Numbered from the stretch's first letter, positions 20,542-29,694 are shown. The stretch: DNA of 64,000 bases from DATAGF01 sp963834875 (GCA_963834875.1 CAWIDG010000025.1:124001-188000), one strand, 5' to 3'. Numbers and translations are program-made. The notes: generated by a model from the letters alone, not told the origin.

Positions 20542-20614
20542 AGGCCGTTCCACCCCTATCCGTCTGTGTGAACGAGTGGCGTGAGGCTATCCGGTCGGGC
20601 GGATACCGTCGCGG

Positions 20615-20695
20615 TCAGTCGCGCGCCATCGCCGCGGCCAGCTCCCGCTCGACGTCGACGTAGGCGTCGTCGGCGACGTCGAAGACGACTTGACG
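20615..20695 (-). pseudogene. possible C-terminal remnant of an arylsulfatase
   Basis: Between the SHOCT and HAD genes the minus strand reads VVFDVADDAYVDVEREL followed by AAAMARD and a stop, with no start codon. Many actinobacterial arylsulfatases end with a VVFDVSGEPYVDVE-like strand and helix, from memory. A formylglycine-generating enzyme, the activator of sulfatases, lies 1.8 kb away. Very short; could be chance. Confidence 0.3.
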
Positions 20696-20713
20696 ACGCG
20701 GCCGCGGCGGCGC

Positions 20714-21637
20714 TCACGACCGGAAGACCCCCGCCCAGTCGTCCTTCATGCTCACGACCGTCCAGCCCTCGGCCGCCGCGGCCGTCAGCGCGTCCTCGGC
20801 GCCCCCTGTGTAGGCGAACTCGCGCTCCTCGTCGTCGTGCAGCAGGAGCAGCCGCAGGGCCGGCCGGGCTCCGCCGGCCCAGCGCAGCATGGGGATGTCG
20901 CCGTTCGCGTTGCCGGCCGCAAGGATCGGGCGCCGTCCGACCCGGCTCCAGATGCGAACGGGCTTCTGCGGCCCGTCGTCGAAGACGTCGAGGGCCGAGG
21001 CGTAGACGATCGACCCGCCGCCGGCGTCGCGGTACTCGAGGCCGAAGCTGCTGCCGATGATCCGGTCGTGCGGGAGCCCGTAGAGGTGGGCGGCTGGCCG
21101 CATGAAGTCGCGGTCCCCGCCCGAGGCGATGTAGCAGGCGAAGCCGTTCGCCTCGAGGTACCGCAGCAGCTCGATCATCGGGGCGAAGGTGCACTCACGG
21201 TACGCCCGCCCCAGGGTCGGGTGCTCCGCCTCGCCCAGGAAGGCCGCCGCCGCCCGCTCGTAGTCCTCGACGTCCATGCCGCCGAAGGCCTGGATGAGCG
21301 CGCCGATGAGCGTCTTCAGGTCGGAGTCGTCACCCTGGTAGTGCTTGGTCATCGCGCCGCCCAGCCAGGCGAAGTCGCGCTCGTGGGCGGACTTCCAGGG
21401 CTGGCGCTCGCGCAGCGCCGGGTCCTCGGCCGCCATCTGGGCGAAGCGGCGGACGATGAAGTCGAGCTGGATGGGCATCGGCTTCTCGCACCAGAGGGTG
21501 CCGTCGTTGTCGAAGACGGCGATCCGCTCCTCGGGCGGGACGAAGCCCGGCCCGGCCTCGTCGACGACGCCTTCCACGAACTCGACGATGGCCCGCCGCG
21601 TGGGCGTGTCGTTCCACGAGCTCAGCGGCTCGGTCAT
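20714..21637 (-). CDS. HAD family phosphatase
   Basis: 307 residues, intact. The HAD motif I is IAVFDNDGTLW, with the nucleophilic first Asp; motif II SGGDRDF; and motif III/IV GNANGDIPMLRW. A large cap region follows motif I. Proteins of this layout are annotated as nonspecific acid phosphatases or phosphoserine phosphatase-like hydrolases (the GDRDFMRPAAHLYGLP segment resembles SerB-like enzymes). No signal peptide, so it acts in the cytoplasm. It is near the GAP-family gene but in its own frame with a 55-bp gap. Substrate unknown. Confidence 0.85.
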   Translation of the reverse strand: MTEPLSSWNDTPTRRAIVEFVEGVVDEAGPGFVPPEERIAVFDNDGTLWCEKPMPIQLDFIVRRFAQMAAEDPALRERQPWKSAHERDFAWLGGAMTKHYQGDDSDLKTLIGALIQAFGGMDVEDYERAAAAFLGEAEHPTLGRAYRECTFAPMIELLRYLEANGFACYIASGGDRDFMRPAAHLYGLPHDRIIGSSFGLEYRDAGGGSIVYASALDVFDDGPQKPVRIWSRVGRRPILAAGNANGDIPMLRWAGGARPALRLLLLHDDEEREFAYTGGAEDALTAAAAEGWTVVSMKDDWAGVFRS

Positions 21638-21692
21638 GTCCGGAGCACCTCCGTGTCGGGGCTCGGTCGCGCGGCGGGCGCACGCCCCGCGG

Positions 21693-22379
21693 CTACGCCG
21701 CGTAGCCCGAGATCGCGTCCCCGATGAGCTTCACGCCGATGATCAGCGCGAGCACGGCCATGATCGTGGCGTTGTTGCGCGCCATCCAGTCCTTCAGCTC
21801 GTCGAGGATCGCCTTCGAGCGGTCCCCGAGCGCGAAGTAGAGGACGAGCGGGGCGGCCACCCCCAGCGTGCCGATGGCCACGAAGATGGCCAGTGCCCCC
21901 GCCTCCTGGCCGACCGAGAGGTCGGCCTGCGCGATCACCGCGGCGCCGGCGACGGCGAGCACGAGGTTCTTGGGGTTGGCCGCCGACAGGAGCAGTCCGG
22001 TGCCCGCGGCCTTGGGGGCCGTGAACGTGTCGAGGGCCTGCATCCACTTGGGCAGCTCGCCGGCCTTGCCCCCGCGGGGGCGCTCGCGCCACTCGCGGAC
22101 GGCGAAGGCGAGGAGCAGGAGCCCGAGGGCGAGCTTGAGCCCGCTCACCCAGTCGGCCGGCGCGCCGGAGTCCGACGTGGCGTCGTCTCCGGCGAGGGCG
22201 AGCACGATGATCCCCACCGCGGCGAGGCCCACGATCCAGGCGGCCACGAAGGCGGGGCCGTTGGTCCGGCCCCTGGGCGTCGCGAGCATCAGCACGACCG
22301 CGACGATGGGGAGGGGGCTGAGCGCGATGCCGATGGCGATGGGGAGGAACTGGCCGATGGCATCGCCCACGGCGGGCAA
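21693..22379 (-). CDS. GAP-family (Sap/LysE-like) membrane protein
   Basis: 228 residues with six predicted helices. The first helix region IGQFLPIAIGIALSPLPIVA and the pattern LLLSAANPKNLVLAVAGAA are hallmarks of the GAP/Sap family (peptidoglycolipid addressing proteins), related to LysE exporters. In mycobacteria, members move surface glycolipids; here the cargo is unknown. The start is TTG 22379, 5 nt after a GTAGG site; GTG 22370 is an alternative. It is divergent from the formylglycine-generating enzyme with only 55 bp between. Confidence 0.82.
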   Translation of the reverse strand: MPAVGDAIGQFLPIAIGIALSPLPIVAVVLMLATPRGRTNGPAFVAAWIVGLAAVGIIVLALAGDDATSDSGAPADWVSGLKLALGLLLLAFAVREWRERPRGGKAGELPKWMQALDTFTAPKAAGTGLLLSAANPKNLVLAVAGAAVIAQADLSVGQEAGALAIFVAIGTLGVAAPLVLYFALGDRSKAILDELKDWMARNNATIMAVLALIIGVKLIGDAISGYAA

Positions 22380-22434
22380 CCTACAGACGCGCGCAGACGC
22401 CCGAACGCCGGCGGCCTCCGGATATGATCGCCCG

Positions 22435-23325
22435 GTGGCCGAGGCCCCTCCTCACCCCGGCATGGCCTGGGTGCCCGGCGGCGAGTTCACGATGGGCTCG
22501 GACCGCTTCTACCCCGAGGAGGCGCCGGTCCGCCCGGTGGCGGTGGACGGCTTCTGGATCGACGAGGGCCCGGTCACCGTGGCCGAGTTCGCCCGCTTCG
22601 TCGAGGCCACGGGCCACGTGACCGAGGCTGAGATCGCGCCCGACGCCGCCGACTACCCCGGGGCCGACCCGGACCTCCTGGTGCCCGGGTCGCTGGTGTT
22701 CCGGCCGAGCGAGGGGCCGGTCGACCTGCGGGACGTGCGCAACTGGTGGGAGTGGGTGCCCGGGGCCACCTGGCGCGCGCCCGAGGGCCCCGGCAGCTCG
22801 GTCGAGGGCCGCGAGGACCACCCGGTGACCCAGGCCGCCTACCGCGACGCGGAGGCGTACGCCGCGTGGGCAGGGAAGGACCTGCCCACCGAGGCCGAGT
22901 GGGAGCGGGCCGCGCGTGGGGGCCTCGAGGGCGCCGTGTTCGCCTGGGGCGACGACTTCGCCCCCCGGGGGCGCATGATGGCCAACACGTGGCAGGGCAG
23001 GTTCCCGTGGGAGAACCTGCTCGAGGACGGCTTCGCGGGCACGTCGCCCGTCGGCCGCTTCCCGCCGAACGGCTACGGCCTCCACGACGTGACCGGCAAC
23101 GTCTGGGAGTGGACGAGCGACGAGTTCGCCCTGCCCGCCGCTCCGGAGCGGCCGTGCTGCGCGCCGTCCGGCGGCGAGCGGTTCCCCCGCCACGTGATCA
23201 AGGGCGGCTCGCACCTGTGCGCGCCGAACTACTGCCTGCGCTACCGGCCGGCCGCCCGGCAGTCCGAGACGATCGAGACCTCCACAACCCACATCGGGTT
23301 CCGGTGCGTCGTGCGCCCGGCGTGA
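22435..23325 (+). CDS. formylglycine-generating enzyme (SUMF1/FGE family)
   Basis: Converts a cysteine in sulfatases to the formylglycine used in catalysis, an oxygen- and copper-dependent reaction. 296 residues. Seen: MAWVPGGEFTMGSD at the N-terminus, RDAEAYAAWAGKDLPTEAEWERAARGG in the core, GLHDVTGNVWEW, and GGSHLCAPNYCLRYRPAAR, which carries the two active-site cysteines that bind copper in FGE, so it should be catalytic rather than a mere structural homologue. Start GTG 22435. Its stop overlaps the next gene (GTGA, 23322-23325). No intact sulfatase is in the window, only a possible remnant at 20615. Confidence 0.9.
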   Translation: MAEAPPHPGMAWVPGGEFTMGSDRFYPEEAPVRPVAVDGFWIDEGPVTVAEFARFVEATGHVTEAEIAPDAADYPGADPDLLVPGSLVFRPSEGPVDLRDVRNWWEWVPGATWRAPEGPGSSVEGREDHPVTQAAYRDAEAYAAWAGKDLPTEAEWERAARGGLEGAVFAWGDDFAPRGRMMANTWQGRFPWENLLEDGFAGTSPVGRFPPNGYGLHDVTGNVWEWTSDEFALPAAPERPCCAPSGGERFPRHVIKGGSHLCAPNYCLRYRPAARQSETIETSTTHIGFRCVVRPA

Positions 23326-24459
23326 CCGGCGCGGGGGCCCCGGCCGAGGCGACCGACGAGGTCGGCGCGCGCCGCAGCAGTCCGCGGGACCTGATTGCCC
23401 GGGGGCTGCTGACCCTCGCCCTGGTGGGCCTCCTGGTGTGGCTGCTGCTGAGCAACGTCGGCGAGCTCTCGGCCGTCGTCGAGGCCCTCAAGAACGTCTC
23501 CCTGGCCGACGCGATCCTGCTCGTGGTCCTCCTGCTCGTCTCCCAGATCCTCATCGGGGCCCAGCTGGCGGCCACGGTGCCCGGCCTCGGGCTGACCCGC
23601 GGGATGGTCGCGGTCGAGAGCGCAGCGGCGGCGTCGAACGTCATCCCGGGCCCGTCCGGCACGGCCACGCGGCTCGCGGTGCTGCGCTCCTGGGGCTTCT
23701 ACACCGAGGACTTCGCGCGCAGCTGGTTGTTCACCAGCAGCCTCACGAACTTCACGGTGCTCGTCATGCCCGCGGTCGCCGTGGTGCTGGTCGCGGTCGA
23801 CAACGACGTGCCGGGGGCGGTGTTCGCGCTGGCCGCCGTCGCCCTGGCCGTCTGCGCCGTCGCGGTCTGGATCGTGGTGCGCATCGTCCGCAGCGAGCGT
23901 TTCGCCCGCCGCGCCGGGGTGCTGGCCGGGCGGGCAGCGCGGTGGGCCGCCGCCGTGGCCCGGCGCCACCCGACCGACCGGGACTTCGAGGAGGCGGCCG
24001 TGGGCTTCCGCAACGACCTGCGCACGAGCTGGAAGACGCTCGGCACCAAGGTCGACGCTCGCGGTCGTCGGGACCTACGTGACGACCGGCGTGATCTTCG
24101 CCCTCTCGCTGCGCGCGACAGGGCTCGACCGCGACGAGCTGGCGATCGGCGCGATCGCCGTCGTCTACACGGTCGTGCGGCTGCTGACGATCGTGAACTT
24201 CACCCCTGGGGGCGTCGGCGTGACGGAGGCCCTCTACGTCTCGGCCCTGCTCGCGGCGACGGACGGGGCGTACGAGTCCGAGATCGTGGCCGGCGTCTTC
24301 CTGTTCCGGGGCCTCACCTACATCGGGCCGATCCTGCTCGGCGCGGTCGCGCTGCTGGTCTGGCGCTTCCGCCGCTCGTGGCGCGTGCACCCGCCGGCCG
24401 AGCCGGTCGGCGCGGCCGCCGTCGGCGCGGTGCTCGCGGACCGGGAGCCGCCGGCCTGA
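23322..24459 (+). CDS. YbhN/UPF0104-like lysylphosphatidylglycerol synthase TM-region protein, one frame break
   Basis: Integral membrane protein of about 379 residues with some eight helices. Seen: LTLALVGLLVWLLLSNVGEL, then LAATVPGLGLTRGMVAVESAAAASNVIPGPSGTATR, and the C-terminal TIVNFTPGGVGVTEALYVSALLA, both signatures of the family related to the MprF flippase domain. One extra G near 24058 breaks the frame between GTKVD and LAVVGTYVTTG. GTG start overlaps the FGE stop, so the two are co-translated. It may flip a lipid; nothing more specific can be read. Confidence 0.85.
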
Positions 24460-24525
24460 GGGCCCGCCGGGCGCGCTCGGCGAGCCCGCGCGCACTCCGG
24501 CCGCCACGGAGAGGATGATGGCCCC

Positions 24526-25423
24526 GTGAGCGAGGAGCGGAGGCGCCGGCTGAACGCGGCGATCGAGCGGGCGCGGCTCGAGTCCGAGCGCGCCCGAGAG
24601 TACGCGGAGGACGCGCGCGAGCGCTCGCGCGCGGTCGCCCTGGGCTTCAGCGTGTACGAGCGCGACCGGCGCCACCTCGGGGGGCTCCTGGCGGGGGCCC
24701 TGGCCTACCGCCTCTTCCTCTGGCTGCTGCCCTTCACCCTGCTGGTGGTGGGCCTGCTGGGCGCGGTCACGGCGGTGTCCGGCGACGCGCCCGACGACCT
24801 GGCGGACGACCTCGGCCTGCAGGGGGTGCTCACCGACCTGGTGCGCGACGCCGCCGAGCAGAAGCGGCTGGTGGATCGCGCTGCTCATCGGCCTCTTCGG
24901 GACGGCCTACGCCGGCATCGGGGCCGTGCGGGCCCTGCGGATCACCCACGCGGCGGCGTGGGGCATCCGGCCGCCGCGGATGGCGCGACCGCTGGCCGCG
25001 ACGCTGTGGCTGTTCGTCGTGGTCGTCGCGGTCCTCGTCGTCTCGGTGATCTGCACCTGGCTGCGCGAGCGCTCGGGGCTCGCCGGGACGCTGCTCACGG
25101 TCGTCGGGGTCGCGGTCGTCTACTTCGTCATCTGGCTGCGCGTCTCGGAGGTCCTCCCGCACCGCGACGTCCCCCGGCGGGCACTCGTGCCGGGGGCGGC
25201 GCTGGTGGCCGTCGGGGCGCAGGGCCTGCACCTGTTCACGGCCTTCTACCTGGCGGGCAGCGCCGAGCGGGCGACGTCGGTCTACGGAGCCATCGGGGCT
25301 GCGCTGGCCATCCTGCTGTGGCTGTTCATCCTCTCGCGGCTCCTGGTCGCGGGCGCGATCCTCAACGCGGAGCTGGCGGCTCGCCGGGAAGGGTCGCTGC
25401 CAGCGCCTCCACCATCATCCTGA
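24526..25423 (+). CDS. YihY/BrkB-like membrane protein, one frame break
   Basis: About 299 residues. A charged N-terminal coiled segment (RLESERAREYAEDARERS) is followed by FSVYERDRRHLGGLLAGALAYRLFLWLLPFTLL, read in two halves, the defining first helix pair of the YihY/RNase BN-like family, and then five more helices. An extra G near 24872 (expected KRL then WIALLIGLFGTAYAG) breaks the frame. Earlier annotation of the family as ribonuclease BN is wrong; the role is unknown. The 3' end overlaps the convergent gene at 25362 by 62 bp. Confidence 0.85.
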
Positions 25424-26036
25424 CGTTGGCCTGCACCGTGGCCGCCTGGCCGATCTCGTCCTGGAGGGCGAGGTCGGTGGCCCCGCCCGGCCCCACCCGG
25501 CGCGCGGCGCGGGCCTTGGCCTCGCGGTCGAGGGCGAGGATGAGGCGCGACAGGTCGCGCTGGCGCTCGCCGAGCCAGGCCAGCGCCTCGGCCGCGAGGC
25601 CGTCGGCCGCCGGCCCGAGGCGCGCCTCGACCGCGAGCAGCGTCAGGCGCACCCACCCCGTGATCCGCAGGCGGCGGTGCAGCGCGACGTCGAGCGAGGG
25701 GTCCGTCCCGGGCAGGGCGCCGAACTGCAGGTGCTCCTCCAGGGCGATGGCCCCCTCGCCGGCGTCGAGGTGATGCTCGTAGAGGTCGCTGTGCTCCTCG
25801 AGCCACGCGGGCAGGCCCGCGGCGAGCCCGGCGAGCCCCTCGGCGAGGGTGGGGGACGCCGTGGCCTCGACCGCCGCCGCCGCGAAGCGCAGGTGGGCCC
25901 GGATGGCGGGGTCCCCCGCGGGCGCCTCGTCGCCGTCGCCCTCGTCGGCGAGGTACGCCCGCAGGACCTCGCCGTGCTCGCGCATCCAGCGAAGGGCACG
26001 CGGCGCCTCCAGCCCATCCTCGGCGCGGCCGCTCAC
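25362..26036 (-). CDS. unrecognised helical protein coupled to the HNH protein
   Basis: 224 residues, not recognised. Soluble and almost wholly alpha-helical by composition, with several acidic/His patches: WLEEHSDLYEHHLDAGEGAI, later RQRDLSRLILALDREAKARAARR and a C-terminal IGQAATVQANVRMMVEALAA. The helix spacing would suit a four-helix bundle. GTG start overlaps the HNH gene stop (GTGA, 26033-26036), so both proteins are made together. The C-terminus overlaps the convergent YihY gene. No catalytic motif is visible. Confidence 0.7.
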   Translation of the reverse strand: MSGRAEDGLEAPRALRWMREHGEVLRAYLADEGDGDEAPAGDPAIRAHLRFAAAAVEATASPTLAEGLAGLAAGLPAWLEEHSDLYEHHLDAGEGAIALEEHLQFGALPGTDPSLDVALHRRLRITGWVRLTLLAVEARLGPAADGLAAEALAWLGERQRDLSRLILALDREAKARAARRVGPGGATDLALQDEIGQAATVQANVRMMVEALAATLPGEPPAPR

Positions 26037-26542
26037 AGGGCCACGCCCTTCTCGCGGTTGCACGGGGCGCAGAGCAGCTGGAGGTTGTCGGCGGTCGAGG
26101 CGCCGCCGAGGGTGACCGGGATCACGTGGTCGAACTGCAGCAGCTCGTCGCTGCCGCAGGCGACGCAGCGGCCCCCGTCGCGGCGGAAGACCTGCCGCCG
26201 GAGCTCCTCGGGGATCGGCTCCCGCCGCGCCCCGGCGCCGCGCTCGGCGGCCATGGCGTCCAGCGCGTGGTCGAGGCGCCGCCGGCGACGGCGCTCCCGC
26301 TCCAGGGCCAGCGCCATGACCTCGTCCGGATCGAGCCCGTCGTCCTCCCAGAAGATGCGGTCGCGGAACATCCACCACGTGCGCCGGTCGTCCGCCGCCA
26401 CCGGCACCGGCGCGTCGCGCTGGTCGCGCAGGATCGCCCGGTAGGTCATCCGCGACACCGGCCGGAAGTCACGCCGCCCGCTGACGAAGCGGCAGCGCAG
26501 CAGCCCGGGCTCGAAGCGGGCGCTCGGGTCCTCGCGCAGCAC
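26033..26542 (-). CDS. HNH endonuclease domain protein
   Basis: 169 residues. The N-terminal part has no known motif but carries WWMFRDRIFWEDDGLDPDEV and an Arg-rich stretch; the C-terminal 55 residues are an HNH nuclease, with zinc-binding CVACGS and CAPCNREKG around the catalytic LLQFDHVIPVTLGG and NLQLLC. The compact McrA/5-methylcytosine-type HNH arrangement is common in stand-alone actinobacterial HNH proteins of unknown use. No transposase, intein or restriction gene accompanies it. Start GTG 26542. Coupled to an unrecognised helical protein downstream. Confidence 0.85.
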   Translation of the reverse strand: MLREDPSARFEPGLLRCRFVSGRRDFRPVSRMTYRAILRDQRDAPVPVAADDRRTWWMFRDRIFWEDDGLDPDEVMALALERERRRRRRLDHALDAMAAERGAGARREPIPEELRRQVFRRDGGRCVACGSDELLQFDHVIPVTLGGASTADNLQLLCAPCNREKGVAL

Positions 26543-26575
26543 GACGCCCCACGCTAGACGCCGTCCCGGACGCGA

Positions 26576-26737
26576 TCAGCGGGGAGGGGGCGCCCCCGCC
26601 GGGCGCTCGCCGCGGTCCTTCTCGAGCAGCTCGGGCCGCGAGCCCGAGACCGCGTACCACAGGCCCGTCAGGATGCCGACGGCGAGCAGGAGGCCGCCGA
26701 CGAGCAGGACCCCCACGAGGGTGTAGGCCAGCGCCAT
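26576..26737 (-). CDS. 53-residue single-pass membrane protein
   Basis: Small ORF starting MALAYTLVGVLLVGGLLL with one hydrophobic helix of about 25 residues, then LWYAVSGSRPELLEKDRG and a Pro-rich tail ending APPPR. Its codons are strongly GC3-biased like neighbouring genes. Nothing overlaps it on the other strand. Role unknown; it sits 33 bp before the HNH gene in the same direction, so it may head that operon. Confidence 0.6.
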   Translation of the reverse strand: MALAYTLVGVLLVGGLLLAVGILTGLWYAVSGSRPELLEKDRGERPAGAPPPR

Positions 26738-26775
26738 CACGGGCCGATCCTACCGCCCTGCCGTAGCCTTGGGCC

Positions 26776-27588
26776 ATGGGCCACCGCTCCGACGCGCCGG
26801 TGATCGGGATCTGCGCGGTCATCGACCAGGCGCGCTGGTCGGTCTGGGACCTCCCGGCGGCGCTCGTGCCCATGAACTACGTCGAGGCCGTCCAGCGGGC
26901 CGGCGGCGTGGCGCTGCTGGTGCCGCCGGATCTTGCCGTCGAGGAGGACCCCGGGGTCGTCCTCGACCGGCTCGACGGCCTGATGCTCATCGGAGGGCCG
27001 GACGTGGGCGCCCGCCGCTACGGCGCCGAGCCCCACCCGCTGGCCGAGCCCGAGGCCCTGTTGCGCGACGGGGCCGAGATCGCGCTGGCCCGCGCGGCCC
27101 TGGGCCGCGGCCTCCCGCTCCTGGGCATCTGCCGCGGTATGCAGCTCCTCAACGTCGCCGCGGGCGGGACGCTGGTCCAGCACCTGCCGGATCAACTCGG
27201 CGACGAGCACCACCGTCGCGAGATCGGCAGCCTCGTCGGAAACGACCACCGCGTGACCCTGGACGAGGGGTCGCGCGCGCGCGCGAGCGCCGGGGAGAGC
27301 CCGCACGGCGTGATCTCGCACCACCACCAGGCCGTCGCGCGGCTCGGTGAGGGCATGCGGGTCACGGGCCGCGCCGAGGGCGATGAGGTCCCGGAGGCGA
27401 TCGAGTCGCAGGGGCCCTCGTGGGCGCTGGGGGTCCAGTGGCACCCGGAGGCGGACCCCGAGAGCAGCGTGATCGCCGGTCTGGTCGCCGCCGCGCGCGA
27501 CCGGATGGAGCTGCGGCGGGAGGGCGTGGACCGGAAAGAAGGGGGCGACTCGCCGATCCCCGCCGCTCGCCGCGACGAACGGAGTTGA
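26776..27588 (+). CDS. gamma-glutamyl-GABA hydrolase-like class I amidotransferase
   Basis: 270 residues. The class I glutamine amidotransferase triad is visible: nucleophile Cys in PLLGICRGMQLLN, and His and Glu in GVQWHPEAD. The N-terminus PVIGICAVIDQARWSVWD and the GLMLIGGPDVGARRYG segment place it in the PuuD/peptidase C26 group that hydrolyses gamma-glutamyl amides, for example in putrescine breakdown. No other polyamine gene is near, so the substrate remains open. ATG 26776. Stands alone with divergent and convergent neighbours. Confidence 0.87.
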   Translation: MGHRSDAPVIGICAVIDQARWSVWDLPAALVPMNYVEAVQRAGGVALLVPPDLAVEEDPGVVLDRLDGLMLIGGPDVGARRYGAEPHPLAEPEALLRDGAEIALARAALGRGLPLLGICRGMQLLNVAAGGTLVQHLPDQLGDEHHRREIGSLVGNDHRVTLDEGSRARASAGESPHGVISHHHQAVARLGEGMRVTGRAEGDEVPEAIESQGPSWALGVQWHPEADPESSVIAGLVAAARDRMELRREGVDRKEGGDSPIPAARRDERS

Positions 27589-27683
27589 CCCGGTAGGCAG
27601 TGCACTCCACCCCGCTCGCGAGGACGAGTCTCGACGGCGGGGCGGGCGGGTTCCTTGGCCCCGTGTCCAGGTTGGGCGGCCGG

Positions 27684-29141
27684 CTATTGGTCCCCGGGGC
27701 GAGGGCGGTCGGCGAGAAGGGGGCGCACGAGGTCCGGCGCGAGGCGCTCCAGCAGGCCCGCCGCCCGGGCCGGCGCGACGTCGAGCGCCCGTCGCGAGCC
27801 GGCGCCCTGGCCGAGGTACGCCGTGAGGGTGCAGAGGCCCGCGCGACGCTGGAACGGGCTCTGCGAGACGCGGTAGGCGACCAGGCCCTCCGGGACCACG
27901 AGCGAGTGGCGCCGCGAGAGGCTCCCCTCCCGCAGGCCCAGTCTGCCGCGCTCGAGGCGGTTGCCCAGCGCCCGGTAACGGTCGATGCCGACGGGGACCA
28001 TCACGACGGCGGCGACGGCCAGGACGACGGCGAGGGGCCACGGGCCGAGCGCGGCCACGACGACGGCCGCGAGCGCGGGCGGCCCGGCCGCCCGCGCCAG
28101 CCGTCGCCGCAGGGCCGCGCGCGGGTGAGGGTCGAGCGCGCGGTGCGCGCGCGGGTCGAGGTGGCCGGCCAGCGCCCAGGCCTCGTCGGCCGAGCCGGCG
28201 GGCAGCAGCGTCGTGCGGCCGCGGGCGTCGCCCTGGCCCGACGGGACCCCGGCGACGACGGCCCGCAGGCCCGCGAGGCCGAGGACCCGCCACGGCGGCG
28301 AGTCGCGCACCTCCAGCGCCCGCACCCGCGAGCGGTCGATCGTCACGCTGCGATGCGCGACGAGGCCCCGCTCCGCCACCAGGCGGTCGCGGGTCTCGGT
28401 GAGGCGGAACCCGCCGTCCACGATGACGCTGCCGAGCGCGGCGACCGCGGCCGCGAGGGCCGCTGCGCCGACCAGCAGGGCGCCGACGCCGGCCGGGCTC
28501 GTCGGCACCAGGTCGACGCCCTCGGCCGCGAGGTCCTCCACCCAGCCGATGTCGGCGTCGCGGATCGCTCTCAGGGCCGCGGCCAGGGCGGCGACGGGCA
28601 CGAGCAGGTAGCGCCCGCTCGTGGCGCCCGCGACCGCCAGGACCCGCAGCGGCACCTCCGCGGCCACCCGCGCCGGGGGCTCGGCCGCGGCGGGGCCGGC
28701 GGCCGCGCGGCGGGCGAGCACCGCCTCGCGCAGGGCCTCGGCGTCGCGCCGGCGCACGGCGGCCAGGCGCAGCCCCGAGGCGGACGTGCCCCCGGCGGCG
28801 TCGTCCACGCGCACCTGGACCAGCCCGGCGAGGCGGTGGAGCGGAGGGGCGCTGACGTTGACGCCGCGGATCCGCTCGAGCGGGATCGTCCTCAGCGCCC
28901 GGGTGAGCACCCCGGAGCGCACCTCGAGGCGCCCGTCCGCGACGCGGTAGGTGAAGCGCATCCAGGCCAGCACGGCGAACGGGGCCACGACGACGGCCGC
29001 CGCCAACAGGAGGAGCCCCACGAGCAGGGGCGACCGGCCCGTGAGGAGGCTGATCACGCCGATGACGCCCACGACCCGCACGGCGCGCCACCCGTAGACC
29101 GCGATGGCGAGCGGGTGCAGCCTCCCCGCGATCTCGGTCAG
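27684..29141 (-). CDS. YdbT-like bacterial PH-domain membrane protein; apparent CTG start
   Basis: About 485 residues. Three bPH2-type modules alternate with pairs of membrane helices: FTYRVADGRLEVRSGVLTR near the first, GGFRLTETRDRLVAERGLV in the second, and LGLREGSLSRRHSLVVPEGL in the third, as in Bacillus YdbT. No ATG, GTG or TTG precedes the first conserved segment LTEIAGRLHPLAIAVYGW, but a CTG overlaps the YdbS-like stop exactly (CTGA, 29138-29141), the position where this genome normally places GTG; the frame itself is open upstream. Works with the YdbS-like protein; in Bacillus the pair protects against certain bacteriocins. Confidence 0.78.
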   Translation of the reverse strand: MTEIAGRLHPLAIAVYGWRAVRVVGVIGVISLLTGRSPLLVGLLLLAAAVVVAPFAVLAWMRFTYRVADGRLEVRSGVLTRALRTIPLERIRGVNVSAPPLHRLAGLVQVRVDDAAGGTSASGLRLAAVRRRDAEALREAVLARRAAAGPAAAEPPARVAAEVPLRVLAVAGATSGRYLLVPVAALAAALRAIRDADIGWVEDLAAEGVDLVPTSPAGVGALLVGAAALAAAVAALGSVIVDGGFRLTETRDRLVAERGLVAHRSVTIDRSRVRALEVRDSPPWRVLGLAGLRAVVAGVPSGQGDARGRTTLLPAGSADEAWALAGHLDPRAHRALDPHPRAALRRRLARAAGPPALAAVVVAALGPWPLAVVLAVAAVVMVPVGIDRYRALGNRLERGRLGLREGSLSRRHSLVVPEGLVAYRVSQSPFQRRAGLCTLTAYLGQGAGSRRALDVAPARAAGLLERLAPDLVRPLLADRPRPGDQ

Positions 29142-29653
29142 GTCGCCTCCCCCTCGCCGGCCAGCGCCGCGAGGTCCTCGCGCAGCCGCGCGATGCGGGC
29201 CTCGTCGAGGCCGGGGATCCGCGCCGCCGCCGCCGAGGCCGTCCGCACGTCGACGCTGGCGAGGCCCAGCGCGCGCTCCAGCGGGCCGGACGACGTCTCG
29301 ACCGCCTGGATGCGGCTGTGGGGGACGATCGTCCACGAGCGCGTGAGCCAGCCGCGCTGCACGTAGAGGCCCAGCGGCGTGACCTCGAAGCGCAGGAAGC
29401 GGTAGGCGATGCGCGCCCCGATCAGGGACGCCGCGACGCCGAGGGCCGCGAGCCCGGCGAGGCCAGCGGCGAGCGGCGCGACGGGCGCGTCGCCGGCCAT
29501 CGCCCAGGCGACGATCGCCGCCGCCCCGAGCGCGACCACGACCGCCGTGGCGATCAGGCCGTAGAGGGCCCACAGGCGCCGCACGCGCGGGTCGAGCGAC
29601 TCCGCCGGGGGCCGCAGCTCGGGCTCGGTGTGCGCGGCCGGCTCGCCCGTCAT
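29138..29653 (-). CDS. YdbS-like bacterial PH-domain protein
   Basis: 171 residues. After a soluble N-terminus (AAHTEPELRPPAESLDPR), two membrane helices (LWALYGLIATAVVVALGAA and LAGLAALGVAASLIGARIAY) lead into one bPH2 domain with FLRFEVTPLGLYVQRGWLTR and WTIVPHSRIQAVETSSGPL, LERALGLASVDVRTASAAA. This is the standard half of the YdbS/YdbT pair. The stop overlaps the partner. Start ATG 29653; the divergent HAD hydrolase begins 41 bp away. Confidence 0.82.
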   Translation of the reverse strand: MTGEPAAHTEPELRPPAESLDPRVRRLWALYGLIATAVVVALGAAAIVAWAMAGDAPVAPLAAGLAGLAALGVAASLIGARIAYRFLRFEVTPLGLYVQRGWLTRSWTIVPHSRIQAVETSSGPLERALGLASVDVRTASAAAARIPGLDEARIARLREDLAALAGEGEAT

Positions 29654-29694
29654 CTCCGGCTCCCACGGTAGCGGAGCGGCTACGCTCGGCGACC

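Noticed and set aside
26033..26542. HNH protein as part of a mobile intron or insertion element
   Set aside because: No transposase, reverse transcriptase, inverted ends or intein splice motifs are nearby, and base composition matches neighbours.
27600..29366. 588-codon plus-strand frame
   Set aside because: Antisense of the two PH-domain genes, which have recognisable bPH2 modules on the minus strand.
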